A stretch of DNA of 64,000 nt, from assembly GCA_034440635.1 (NCBI GenBank), contig JAOTON010000046.1:806001-870000 (forward strand), read 5' to 3'. How positions within the stretch are numbered: position 1 is the first letter of the stretch; the number at the start of each line of letters is the position of its first letter. The notes under the pieces are model-generated. The model worked only from the letters and a program-made list of their open reading frames with translations, had not been told where the DNA came from and made no database searches. The position numbers and the translations under genes were made by a program. Shown here one piece after another: positions 43,479-56,608 of the stretch. The stretch comes from Lepas anatifera. Its lineage: Eukaryota > Arthropoda > Thecostraca > Lepadidae.

Positions 43479-44510
43479 CCAGGCGGGCTGGCGGCGTCCG
43501 GCGCGGGCGGGTTTCGACAGAGGGCCGGCAGCGCCGACGCCTGAGAGACCAGAGCGGCTCCGGCCCGGCACTGGCCGCACCAGGCCGGCGCACATGCCTG
43601 TCAGTGCTGCGGATCCGTCTGGTCCAAATATTTATCAGTGAAATGGAGTGACGTGATTGTTTTATTTAAATCAGTTGGATCGGATATCTCCCCCTTTTGT
43701 TACATACTTTTACGGACAGTACAATAGCGGTTCGTTTGCGATATCCAGTGACTACGATGGTGTTATATGCGACCATGTTACGTCCGTATTGGCCACTTTG
43801 TACATTTGGCAGGTCGCGTGCCCGACATGTGTTTGTATGTCTGCGAGATGTGAACGTGCGTGCGCGCGTGTGCGATATGTGAATGGACGTGACGGCGCCT
43901 GTATGTGGGTGCCAGCCATGTGAGCGATGGAACAATGCATGCTTCTACTCCGAGGACAATACCTTTCGCAGCTCATGAGCCATTTGGTGTGTTGTTTTGT
44001 GTTCATACCATTTTCATCTCAGCGCAGGCCGTCATCTGTCGCCCGTTTGTTTGCTGAGCGCGTGCGCTCGGGGCCGCGTCCCCCCGCTGTTGTACTCGTC
44101 AGTACCGCCGCCGCCGCTGCCGCGCCGCTCGGCCGACCTCACAGTGAGCTTGGTGGCACCCGCTGGACCGCGCGGGCCGTGCCAATCGCGCCATGTTGTC
44201 TGTATTGTGTTGCGCACGCGCGATAGCGTGGGCCGGCGCCGGCGCCCGTCGCGCCCGCCACCCTGTCCTGTAAATACTAGTGTGGTGTAAGTCGGCGCGC
44301 GCGGCGGCCGCCGCCTCCGGCCTGCCCACCGCCGTCCCCCTCTCCCCCTGCCCAGCCAGACCTGACCCCGTCAGACAGATGAAGTCCGGCCATCAGACAG
44401 ACAGCAATCAAAATCGCCTCATTCATCGTTTGGCCGCGCCGCCCGCCCCGCGAGATTGACTTTCATTTTAATGTACAGCACAAGTCCAATATTGTTGTAA
44501 ATATATTCAA
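43479..44510 (+). other. Ssdp 3' UTR / convergent intergenic region
   Basis: There is no coding signal between the Ssdp stop and the HGH1 stop (44,586). No AATAAA or ATTAAA was seen on the + strand. An AATATA variant lies near 44,498 in an AT-rich patch after a GC-rich stretch. An exact 3' end for Ssdp cannot be set. Confidence 0.5.
44467..44472 (-). terminator. Candidate poly(A) signal for HGH1 (ATTAAA)
   Basis: On the - strand ATTAAA lies about 115 nt after the HGH1 stop codon. A canonical AATAAA lies further on at 43,661-43,666. Use of the latter would make the HGH1 transcript overlap the Ssdp 3' end. Confidence 0.35.
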
Positions 44511-44585
44511 AACACGGCTGGCGCGGCGTGTGATGAGATGTGTGACTGTGAGTGAGAACCCTGCGATACCGCTGATGTACGGAGG

Positions 44586-44688
44586 TCAGGCGGCGCCGCC
44601 GTCTCCCTGCTCCCGCTCCAGCCGCTGCTGGACGTCTCCGGGCACCTCCACCGCCGTGTAGTCGTCCAGTCCGATCTCCTCCTCCGTC
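44586..44688 (-). CDS. HGH1: HGH1 terminal exon
   Basis: The - strand acceptor gtgtgttgacag is followed by 103 bp to the stop TGA (44,588-44,586). After one base completing the Lys codon it encodes [19 protein letters not shown] then [14 protein letters not shown]. This matches the acidic HGH1 C-terminus (GDEPE.GMENL.EV.VPEDVE..L). The tail after QQRL is shorter than in the human protein. Confidence 0.9.
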
Positions 44689-47600
44689 CTGTCAACACAC
44701 AGCGCGCAGGGGTGAGCTCCGGTCAGACGCCCATTCGGAACACGGGGTCGCGCTCGGTTGGCGTCCTGGAAACAGCGTGGACACGGAGGGGTTCAGTCAC
44801 CCACGCCACACAGGGTCCAGCGCCTCAGACGGCATGGAGCCCCACACCACTAAATGGGACCGGCCGGGACACCGCTGACTGGGACCGGCCGGGACACCGC
44901 TGCGTACTGGGACCGCCGGGACACCGCTGCGCCACTAACTGGGACCACGGGCCGGGAATGACACCGGCCGAGCGGCGGGATACCAGTTGGCATCACCGTG
45001 GGATTTGCCGAGCGGGGGAACACCACTAAGTGGGACCGGTCGGCGGGGACGCCACTGACTGGGACCGGTCGGGAACCGCTGAACGCCACTAACTGGGACC
45101 GGCCGGGCACCGGGGACGCCACTGACTGGGACCGGCCGGGACACCGCTGACTACACTAACTGGGACCGGCCGGGTGGAGGGACACCACTGACTGGGACCG
45201 GCCGGGACACCGCGGACGCCACTAACTGGTACCGGCCGGGCGCCGGGACACCACTGACTGGGACCAGTCGGGCGGGGGAATGAGACCGGCCGGGCGGCGG
45301 GATACCATCACATTACCATCGGATTGGCCGAGCGGAGGGACACCACTGTGGAACCGGCCGGGTGGTGGGGGGGGGGGACACCACAGACTGGCTGGGCCGC
45401 ATATGCAGACCAGGTGAATGCATGCCAGTTAACGCTCTTTACCAGGGTTCGCCACCTAATTCTGACATTCAATTCTCCCATGCTTCCACAGTTAATGCGC
45501 TATCATATAAGCAGGTGCAGGCATTTCACCGAATCATTCAAAATCCTTTCGCCCCATTAGGCTTTTTATGATTTGTCTAGTTCTCCGACATGCGAGCAAT
45601 CAGGTGGATAATTTAGTGCCCGGAGGGCAGTTCTGCTGCGAGCACAATGCCCTCAGTAAAATGCATGATAGAGCAGACGGGTGCACGTTACGCTGAACCA
45701 CCCCCAGCCCTGTTTCAACGCTGAAGGTGAGTCTCCGACTAAAGTCGTTGCATGGCAAACAATTTGTGTGCGTTCCTCATTTCAGTAGAAAACGCCTCAC
45801 TCCCCCGCCCTCTTCCACGTGTCTGCTAAGTATGCCCTTCATATCTATTCTGCGTTTAAGTGAAGGCAATTTAACCCGCGCCCCACCGGGGGTCCGGCGC
45901 CACCTTCGCCCCACCGGGGGGCCATCGATGGCCCCCCCTCTAACTCCGAAAATATGGGCGTTAGCGCAAATCTGCAAAGTGCAATAGAAAGCTCGCGTGA
46001 ATTCAGTAAGAAATTATTTCGCATGTTTTAGTGCTAAGGTCAATGGTTTGACCTCCAGAGGTCAAATTAGGTCAAGATCGGCTATTTTCACTCAAATATG
46101 CAATGATTAAGCAAACTGGGCATAACTCTTATGTCATTAGAGCTATTGAGGCCTGGTAAAGTACATTTGATAGCAAATTTCCAATACTTTTTCCGCTATG
46201 TGGAACGTAAAGACCTCCCGCCAGTGGTTTGACCGCCAGAGGTCACCTCGTGACCTAATATGACCTGAGGTCACGAAAGGTCAAAAAGTGACCTTGCCGT
46301 ATATCAAATGAAAGCCAGTGACAAGACAAACACGATGGTGTTTGTTTCACCGCTCTAGCTCAATTAGGTCAAAAGTTATTGTCAAAATACTGTTTTTGAC
46401 CTCTGGTGACCTTGGATGACCTTGGAAAAGTCAAAGGGCAAATATGACCCCTGGGATCCGTGTAAGGGTGTCCAAAAACGTTGTTCTGAGCAGTCTGAGT
46501 ATTTGCAATCATTTTTGTGGCTTTTATATCATGAAATAGCTTTTCCCCATGCTTTTCCAATGGGAGAGGTCGCCTCGTGACCTGACCTCAGGGCACGAAA
46601 TCGAAAAATCCCGGAAATACACCTTGTAGACCCTGGAGGGGTCATGAAGTGTAGGAAGTTTCAAATCGATCGACTTTGAAATGTAGCTCTTACAGAGCTC
46701 TAAAGGTGAAGTGAGGTGACCTTGGTTGACCTCGTCTGGTGACCTGACCTTGGGTGACCCGGGGTAAAAAATTTCAGGGATGATGGGAAAATGATGCAGT
46801 GAGAGGTAGAGCCCTCAACCGCGGTGCTGCGCCTCGTCGTTTTTCTGCTATCCCGGAAAAACCTTAGGGGGGCCATCGATGGCCCCCCGGTGGGGCGAGG
46901 GTTAATTATGGACTTTACGAGAGGCGTACGTGTGCATTTGCTCTTTGTGCAAGGCTGCTACAGGTCATTCCACTGTGTTGTCAGTCCGCCTTAAAGTTCA
47001 GGGTCGCCTCCAGGGCGACGAGTTCTGTTTGTATGAGGCATACGCGCTAAATAGGTGAACTTAGTAGTGAGCGAGTTTCGCATCAACAGTTGACGCGAGG
47101 TCTAGCATTAGCCTACTTGAAAGGAATTCCACTTTCGAAATTCCAAAAGGCCGTTTTAAACAAGAGAAGTCAGAAAAGCATATGAAAATCAGCTTCAAAT
47201 AGCTACAAACAACTCTTGTCTTTAGATTATGAGGTCATCGATACAACAATTTTCGTCATCTGCAAAATAATAGCACTGATCACATGACCATAGACTCGCT
47301 TCGGGCTGAAGCCGAACACAGCGCACTATCGACATTCCATACTCAATGCCAATGTTTCCTCAGAAATTCAAACCCAAGTGTAATGATGGCATCGGAGTCA
47401 TTACCTAGCGAGGTATCCCTCCACGCATGGGTAAAACTTCACATATGAACACGGCCCGGCCGCCACGCTAATTAAAAGCTTATCTTTCCGAATGGGTACA
47501 AAATACCTTGACGGGGTTCTCCCCATGCTAGTACCTGACCAATTTAATCACTGACTAAATATTTCAGGGACGGTTGGGGTATAAGCAAAGCTCGTGGCAC

Positions 47601-50600
47601 CTGCAACACCAGAGACGTTAGAAATCATCAAATGGCCAGCACTTAATACGTCATAGCTCAATACGCCCAAAACTTGGGTGTGCAGGGCGCATCAATGGTG
47701 TGAGTTATGATATAAAGATAAAGGAAAATTTAATCCCAACTCGAACCACTGGTGAAGAAGTGCACCGGAAAAGGGTCAGCAGATTTCACCTCCAGGATGA
47801 AACAAACCCGATCGTGATGAACTTCCGGCATAGATTCATGCTGATCTAACAGGGACGGCGGATTCAATTTTCGAGCGGGTGTGCAAGATTTTCCGGAGGG
47901 GGCGCCTTCCTCCCCGGAGGCTTCCCTCCTCTTTTGGTTTCACAATTTTGCATCACGAGAGAAAACATAAATTATAAGCATTTTTGCGGTCAAACCGGGG
48001 TGTGTATTTGCGCAACTACTGATGCGCGACCATGTGTATCAGCGAGCCAGATCTACAACCATGCACCGTATACACAATGTAACTAGGGAGCGGTGGCCCT
48101 CCCCCCCCCACCCACCCGCAGTAGTTTACTGTTGCTTGTATGCCGAGGGAACTCTGAAATTTGATGATGATAAGAGTTTTAGGGCACTGCAGCTGCAGAG
48201 GCTATACGTGCCCGTCAGTAGGTATTGTATAACATTATCCTAAAATTGTCCGTATTGGCTAAAGTGGGCTATACAGAATGTGTGAAATCTAAGAATCTCT
48301 AACGAGTGTGTATACGACGTCGAAATATTCTTCTCTCAGGTAAGATAAAAATTTTCCAACGTCTACGAGTGCCTCATCGCCTAGGATCTGTATCAGCGGA
48401 ACCGGTGGAAAGAATCGGAGCTGGCTTCGCCTCAGCTGGTCGCAGCTGTCAGAAGCAGATAAAACATGCTGCACAGTGAGGCGGCTGCCACAGTGAGGAC
48501 ATGTGCTAGGTGCGGTGCTGTTCAGATAATGGGCATGCGTCGCATAGCAGTGTCCAATGCAAAGCCTTGTAAAGCTCACCTCCTCCCTTCTGCTTCGCCT
48601 GCTGCTAGACTCCCAGGGTTTAATCGATGGACACATACGTTTCAGAAAACAATCTGGCTCTGCAGTCCACCTGGTCTGCCACTCGGCATCTACTAACATT
48701 TCAAACGGTGATTTCAGATCTGTAGCTGGAATTTTAAACCGGCGCAAGGGGGGGGGCAACTGGCACGCGTCTTTAGCAACCATATCAACTTGTTCATTGC
48801 CTGAAATGTCCACGTGGCTCGGTATCCAAAGGAAACACGTCGGTACCTCGGAAGGCAATTACGGTCAGAACCTTTCGAATCGTCAGTACAAGCCAGTTTT
48901 GCTGCGTGTGGTGAGACTGGAGGGCTGTCAAAGAGCTTGCTGAATCTGTTATAATAATACATCGTTCCTCAGGAGTGCGTCTGATGTGTCGTAAAACCCG
49001 CAAAATAGCGTATAGTTCCGTGGTAAAAACTGAAACAGTCACAGGCAAACTGAAGCCTTTGCTGAGTCCGTCCCCCACAAACGCACTGCCGGCGCCACTG
49101 GCACCGTTAGAACCATCGGTGTAGAACCTTGTCCGTCCTGTGTAGCTTTGCATTTTGCGTAGAGCTAAGTCTAAGAATTCTGCGGGCAGGATTGATGATT
49201 TTTGTGGCACAGTAAATCGAGGTCACACTTGACCGGTGTGAGGCGCCACGGCCTGGTTCTATACACTGTGGTCGCCTTTCGGCAATAGTTTCAAAATTAA
49301 TGTCAGAGCCCTCTAACCACTGTGATACCCTCACACAAAGTGCCAGAGAGGACGAGGGCCGCGCCACTCTGAGAGGAGCTGTCAGTGTATTGTCAAAAAT
49401 CCATTTGTAGGTTGGGTGGGACGGATATTGTCGGATTTTGCTGCAGTATGTGATGGCCAGTCGCTTACGTCTCAGGTCTAGTGGTGGTTCGTTCGCGTCT
49501 TCAAGACTGGCTCTGCGGGAGGTACGGAAGCTCCTGTGGCTATCCTCACACAAGCATGGTGAACGGCGTCCAGTGACTGTTTAACGCTGTTTAGGGCACT
49601 GTCATAAGCAGCCGAGCCGTAATCTAATACAGATCTGATGAGAGCGCGATACAATCGGAGGAGTGATACTCTGTCAGCACCGTAAGACGTACGGGAAATC
49701 ATCTTCAGAACATTCATACGTTTAGAGCATTTGTCTCGTAGCAGTGATATATGAGGGGCATATGTGAGGCGTTTATCTAGTGTCATAGCTAAGAACTTAG
49801 CCTGTTGAACAACCGGTATCATCCTGCCATACAAACGGAGATTAACATCAGGACACGATCTACGTCGACCGAAGTGCATGCATACAGTTTTATCTGTCGA
49901 GAATCTAAAATCGTTGGTCAAACACCACGCAGATAACTGGTCCATGCATATCTAGAGCTGTCTCTGAGCTGATATCGAGGTAGAGGTGCTCAGCCACACC
50001 GCGAAGTCATCGACAAACAGTGATTTTTTCTACTATGGGAGGCAGAACACTGCATATGTCATTAATTAGGATCCCAAACAAGGTCACACTTAAAACGCCA
50101 CCTTGGGCTACTCCGCTCTCCTGACAGTATTCCTCTGAGAGGCAGTTACCGACCCTCATTCTGAAGTTTTGGCTCTTCATAAAATTGTCGATAAAGAAGC
50201 CCATGTGGCCCTTGATACCTTGGCACCAGGCTGTATCATACGCCTTCTCTATGTAAAAAACAATGCAAACACATGCTGCTTTAATGTGCAAGAGCGGCGT
50301 ACTGATGAGTCCAGAGATACTAGGTGGTCGGTGGTTGAACGCCCCCCACGGAAGCCGCACTGAGTGTTAGAGAAAAATCCAGTGGTTTCCAAGTACCATA
50401 CAAGTCGTGAGTTCACCATACGTTCCAAAAGTTTGCAGACGCACGATGTAAGTGAGATGGGTCGGTAATGTAACGGGTCCCTACCAGACCCCGTTCAAGT
50501 TATTTGGCAACATTGCGTCATCAGGGCTGGACGGGTACAACGGTTACTATGCAGGGCATTGGAGAAATTACACTTTTTCGAAGCTCTAAATAACCTGTTT

Positions 50601-53600
50601 TAGAACTGTATCAACAAAATTAATATGGTTGAACAGAAAGCTGAATATTTTTATTTGTGAAACCATCAGGCGTTTTGCAGAAACTCCAGCGAACAATATT
50701 ATTTTTACAAATGTTCTAGAGCGTGTCAAAATCATTGCAGCTTCAGAACCAACAGCTGTTTACGATAAGACTGATCTCGATTTTGATTGGCTGTTGATTG
50801 CTGACCTTTGATTGGCTGTTGATTGCCATGACAACTCCAGAATACAATAAACACCGGTGATTTCTTGAGCAAATGTCTCTCGGCTGTTAATTTATAAATG
50901 TCTCTCGGCTCTTGGACAACATTTATAAAAAATAAAAATAAAAGCGGACGGATTATAACGAGGTTGCAGGTAATATTTTGACGTTAATGTTATTGTACTT
51001 CTCTTTATCCATGCAGATGGGCATGATTAGAAATTTCAGCGAGTTTTCGTAACATCAAGCTTCAGGTATTGGACTCCAATGGTCGCGTGTGCTACAGGTT
51101 CATCCTTCTCGACGATTCTGCATTTCTTTAGTAAGCAGTCACATACGCGGATCCAGGATTACCGATCGGGGGGGGCACCGTCCCGGGGGGCGCCATCCGG
51201 ACCGGGGGCGCCACTTTTGACCGGAAAACCTCTCAGATGGGCGCAAAATCCTATCGGTGGGCGACGATTTGGGGGGGCATCCTGGGGGGAAGCGACCTTT
51301 CAGGGGGCGCCGTGATCATTTCAGGGGAGCACCAAGAGGGTCGATCGGGGGGAGGCACGTGCCCCCTTGCCCCCTTGGATCCGCCTATGAGCAGTCACAT
51401 GATCAGCGTGTGGGTGCTGATAATATGAATTAACGCGATGGAAGGTATCAAATTAGTGATTGAGATGCTAGAGATTGCTGATATTTGCATTTTGTTGCTG
51501 ATTTATCTGTGTCGGTATATTTGTCAATATCACTGTTCATGGCTGCATAAATTCAAGTGGGCCTGAGTTGATCAAATAAATGCCCTTTCAACAATTTTTT
51601 TGTAGTGTTTTGATTTTTTCATTAGATTCACGTAAAATACACCGCCCGCCGTTGAGATCAAGGTTACTGTTAAATGGGTGAAGGAAGTTGATTTCGATTT
51701 ATACTAGACTGCTGCCAAATACACCCAAACTTGGTATGTTCCAGCTGATTCTCCCAAAAACTTGGTAGACTCTCCTAGAAATTAGTAGAAAAGGGTGGTG
51801 ACGTCATCAGGGGAGAACTAGATTTAGTAGGAAACTTGGCTGTACCCGTAGTTAAAGTAGCCTGGGTCGCTACCATCCTTGTCGGGTTTTAAAACCGGGA
51901 TGATTGTGGCATCTCCCCACGCATCGGGAAAATCGTGTGTAATCCACACCGAATTTAAGAAAGCCAGAAGACCAGTGGCGGACCTTTCGCCAAGATTTTT
52001 TAGCATGTCGATGTGGATGCCGTCGGGACCTGCCGCAGTACTCTTCGCTCGTGAAAGCGCCCATTGTAGTTCTATCATTGTAAAAGGTTCGTTGAAAAAA
52101 TGTTCGTCAGCGACCTAAAATTCACAGGGATACACTCCTTGTGGCGTTTATGTCGAACAAACCTTGGATCGGTATATCCTAACCGCCAACGATCAGCCCA
52201 AGCTCTTCCAAAAGCGTTAGCCACCTCCGTAGGGTTCGTTATGGTACCGCCTGGAACCGATAGCACTGGCAGGGATATTGCCGAGCTGCGGCCGGAGAGT
52301 CGGTGTATTTGTCGCCAGCTCGTTGTCAGAGGAGTAAGCCTATTTATTGCATTGATGTATGTGCTCCATAATGTTCGCTTTGCATCTCTAGCTGTGCGTC
52401 TCGCCACGGCCTTAGGGCGTCGAAACTGTATTAAATTAGCTGTCGTCGGCTGTCTGGAGAAAATCTTACAACGGAGCCGTCGCTCTTTAATGGATCGTTT
52501 ACAATCCGCCGTCCACCACGGGACGGGTGCGAAAACTCTGGAATTTGCCGAAGTTTCAAGCTTGCACATTGCAAAAGTACAGCAGGTACAATGCGTGGTT
52601 GAATGCGAGTTTTCCTGCTGTGTTAATTAGGTGTGGAAGCACTTTTCATCAGCTCCTTTGTTTGAGTTAATGCAAGTATGGGTGTTCTAAAATACTGGGC
52701 TCCGGCCTGCACCATAAAAAAGTACAGCAGTGGAGTCCTACTCTTTAACATGACGTTTTCAGAGTGTGAGGGGCTATGTTTTATACCACTAAATGTCGTG
52801 CAACCAGATGAAAAGGAAGGGTTCCTTCAGGGTTTAGGGCCCTGGTGCCATTTATTCTGGATTACAAGTAGTGCAGAAATTCAACACGGGGCTTAGAGTA
52901 AAATGGAACATGCCAGTAAACGTTTATCGAGACGCTCTACCAAACTGCTAATGTAGTTGAAAGCCCATCGTAAAAGTGGAACACTTCCTTAAATGCATCC
53001 CGAACAGAAAAGTTATCGGTTAAAAGTGGAACTTATGTTCAACGACGTGGTCTTCTTAGTATTTGGGCAATGGGAAAGTGCGTTCGCCCCTACATTACGC
53101 GAGACAATTACAAGTGGAGATTGAAACGCCGCGGAAATTCAGCGTCTTGCTAAACGTCAGGGGGCACATATTTACACTGAAACTATTAGCTCCGACGCGA
53201 TATCAACTGAGGGGTCTCACACCAGCCTTACGCCATTGTTAAACCACATTTAACAGATACCGAACAGGAGGGGGTCGATAAAAATGTGTAAAAAATGCAG
53301 ATGAAAACACATCGCATATGGAAACGGAAATTCACGGAAAATCAAGGACAAATTATATAAAACATGTTCCAGCGGGCATAACATATTAACAATGTTCCGC
53401 TACAGGGTCCCAGCAGAGCAGAAGTTTGGGGAGCGATGGAAGTTGTCTCTTTGAGAAAGTAGGGCCGTGCTGCCGTGGGAGGAGATAACTTTCTCAGCTC
53501 CCAAAGTCGTAGTCCTGCTTGTGCCCGCCAACACTTGGCATTTAATTGAGAGGTTGCAGTAAAGGTTGCACTTGCACGTTCAGCGACGGCTGAAATCAGC

Positions 53601-55676
53601 GAGCTTTACGAGCCTGTGCCTTCGCATATATGCATTTGTATCGTCTTTACGAGCATTTCTTTGAAACGATGCATTTTTATCGGCTTTACGAGCAGGAATA
53701 TTTTAACAAACGAACATCTAAACGATATATTTTACAAAGCCAACTATGGGCTCAATATAAATGTTTTTTTCGAGATAATTCAAGCGTTTTACGAGGTCTT
53801 ATTTAATATGCGTTCTTTGAATGACTATGATGTCCAACAACGCATATCGTAAAAAGATATACAATCGAAAGCTAAATTTAGAACGAAGCTATTCCGAACG
53901 ATTTGGGGAAAACCCGTTAAAATGTTACGTTGAAGCCCCGAATCAGGCCCTAAATCCCAGGGAAGGTGTCAGTGAGTGCAGAGGGCCGAGTCCTGCTGTT
54001 GACGGAGCCGGACTGGGCCCGTACCTGCATCAGCCGGAGACTGGGCTGTAACGGAGGCAGCGTACAGCGCACCGCAGGACAGAGGCGCCTCGTCGGTCCA
54101 AGAGCGTGACCAACATCATCACAAACATCAGCCTAACAGAAGTCGGCATCCGAATTTGGAGCGATGATCAGAAACTATTCTATCCACTGGCATATACAGC
54201 GGGTGCGTTCGCTAAAACTTATCAAATGGATCCTTTGGGGAGGTGGAACGTAAATGTAACATCCTGCCCCACCTACGCCGGATCGCCGCGCCCAGTGGAA
54301 GGGATAGGCCGCCCACCCCCGCGTTTTTTTACGTACCTATCTTAAGGTAGAGTCTTTTAGAACTGCCAGGCTCTGCAAGTCTCCGTACAAATCAATAGCT
54401 CACCTTTTGGGGGCAGATTATTTGTAATTTTTTTACATGAAATGTCCACCGGGTTTAGTTCATAGCATGTGTCCACTACCAAAACAATAAACTGGGCACG
54501 CATGGTTAAAATTCCCCTCTAACGAAATCATCCACACCTTTCCCTGCCTGAGTTAACATATCACGGTACCCCTCCGCAGTGGTGCTTTGGTACCCCTTCA
54601 TCTATCACCCAACCGCAATCATCTGAATGTCCCCAAACAATAAAAAATAATATACATTTAAGTCCCTACAATTATGTTTTAAAAGCGAATAAGACAGTCC
54701 ACCACAAGCTTTCCGTCTCTGGGCTGGAGCCTGTTTTCCGCCCCCTTTGAACAAGAAGAGGGAGACAGAATTGGGTCCTTATTCCGTCCACGTCAGTTTG
54801 ATACACTGCACCGGTAGAAGTGCAGCGCAGCTACTTTTGCTACAGATTCACCGACGCGCAGAGGCGTCCACCAGCGCTTATCCCTGGAGCTTTCCACCCG
54901 CCCGCGGCTCGTATGGGCCCCGTCCAGCAGCAGCCGGCTGAGAACTGCACTGCGGTGATAACGGCAACAGCCACACCGCTTCCAAGAAACAATAACAAAG
55001 TTTCCGTCGCCCTCTTCACGTCGAGTTTCGGCGCCGAGCTGAGCTTTCTAGCAGCTCGACGAGGTCCGAGGCCTCCCCAGCCGGCTGCAGCGGAGTGGCA
55101 AATGAGGAGGTTCAAGTTTGAACAGACTCCCATTCAGCCCCGGTGTGCCGGGCAGAGCGCCTCTCTCCGAGAAACGGGCAACTGCGCCGTGTACATTGTG
55201 TGAGTGCAGTGGAAATGCCTAAAAATTCAACGCGTCAAGGAAGCAAATCTATCTAAAACAAAAGTCTTGGTAAGATAACATGAGATAACGCAAAAGTCCT
55301 CAAACGGACCCGCCCCTCAGCTCCACCTGGGTCCGCCTGCTGGCACTCGACTGCAGGGGCGCCCACCTCAGCCCGCAGGGGGGTGCCAGGCTCCCCGGGG
55401 ATCAGGTAGAGGTAGTCAGGCTTATCGCCCGTCGTACAGACTGGGAGGCTATTGGTATTCCTGACTATACTGTCCCGTGCCTGTACCACCCCATTGGCAA
55501 AATGGTAGTTCTGACATTTACAAAAAATATACATATATATATTTTTTGTGGTTTGGCAGGATATTTTCATTTTCGCACTGACCATTGAATAATAAGGCAC
55601 TTTTTTGCTTTTGCGATCTTCTTGTTGATATTTTCGATCTACCGGATTATCTTTTTCGTTTCCGTGTTTTTCGTTT

Positions 55677-55741
<65 letters not shown>

Positions 55742-56290
55742 CTATAGAAAATGCAACATCCTCAATCCCACCGGCTTTCTTTTTCCCTGATTCAGGATTT
55801 AACAGTTTTCGCTCCTGGCAAATGCTTACATCCGATACCCTGTGGAGCACAGCAATCGCAAATTGACACTTACGTAGGTACACGCTGCAGTTAGTGTTTT
55901 ATCTCGCACTAAAAACAGCGAACTCAGTAATAATAGTATACATGTTCCGCGCAATGAAAAGTGTACTATGAACCGTGTCATGTAACGAAGTGTGATATAT
56001 TTTTCAAGAGACGTGTAGCGATTATAAAAATGTACTGCGATGACCTTTCCCGAACGGCTCGATCTGATTTTATATCGATGTAATCGTTAACTGTTTGATT
56101 TTATGTGAGTCATGTGTGTATGTATGCTTTTAATAATGAATTTATTAGATAATCCGAAACGTTAAGCAATAATATATCCACTACAAATGCCCCTAGGAAA
56201 TCTTATATTTGACCTAAACACGAAAACGAAAAAGATAATCCGGTCGATCGAAAATATTAACAAGAAGATCGCAAATAAATAAATAAATAA

Positions 56291-56347
<57 letters not shown>

Positions 56348-56481
56348 CACTGACCGTTGAATAATAAGGCACTTCTTGCTTTTGCGATCTTCCCGTTGAT
56401 GTTTTCGATCGACCGGATTATCTTTTTCGTTTTCGTGTTGAGGTCAATATATATAAATGTTGCATTTTGTATAGATAAATA

Positions 56482-56542
<61 letters not shown>

Positions 56543-56557
56543 CTATACAAAATGCAA

Positions 56558-56608
<51 letters not shown>

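Larger units (their letters stand above)
48161..52640 (-). mobile_element. 5'-truncated non-LTR retrotransposon (LINE) with RT and RNase H
   Basis: On the - strand the order is: linker after the endonuclease ([15 protein letters not shown]), reverse transcriptase start ([18 protein letters not shown]), an insertion (50,487-51,863), the remaining RT ([32 protein letters not shown]), RNase H ([33 protein letters not shown]) and a C-terminal CX2C-H-C motif. The ORF ends at 48,289, followed by a 3' UTR ending ctaaaactcttatcatcatc at about 48,161. The layout fits the I/Jockey group of LINEs. Several frameshifts make it inactive. The endonuclease and ORF1 are missing, as expected for 5' truncation. 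Confidence 0.9.
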
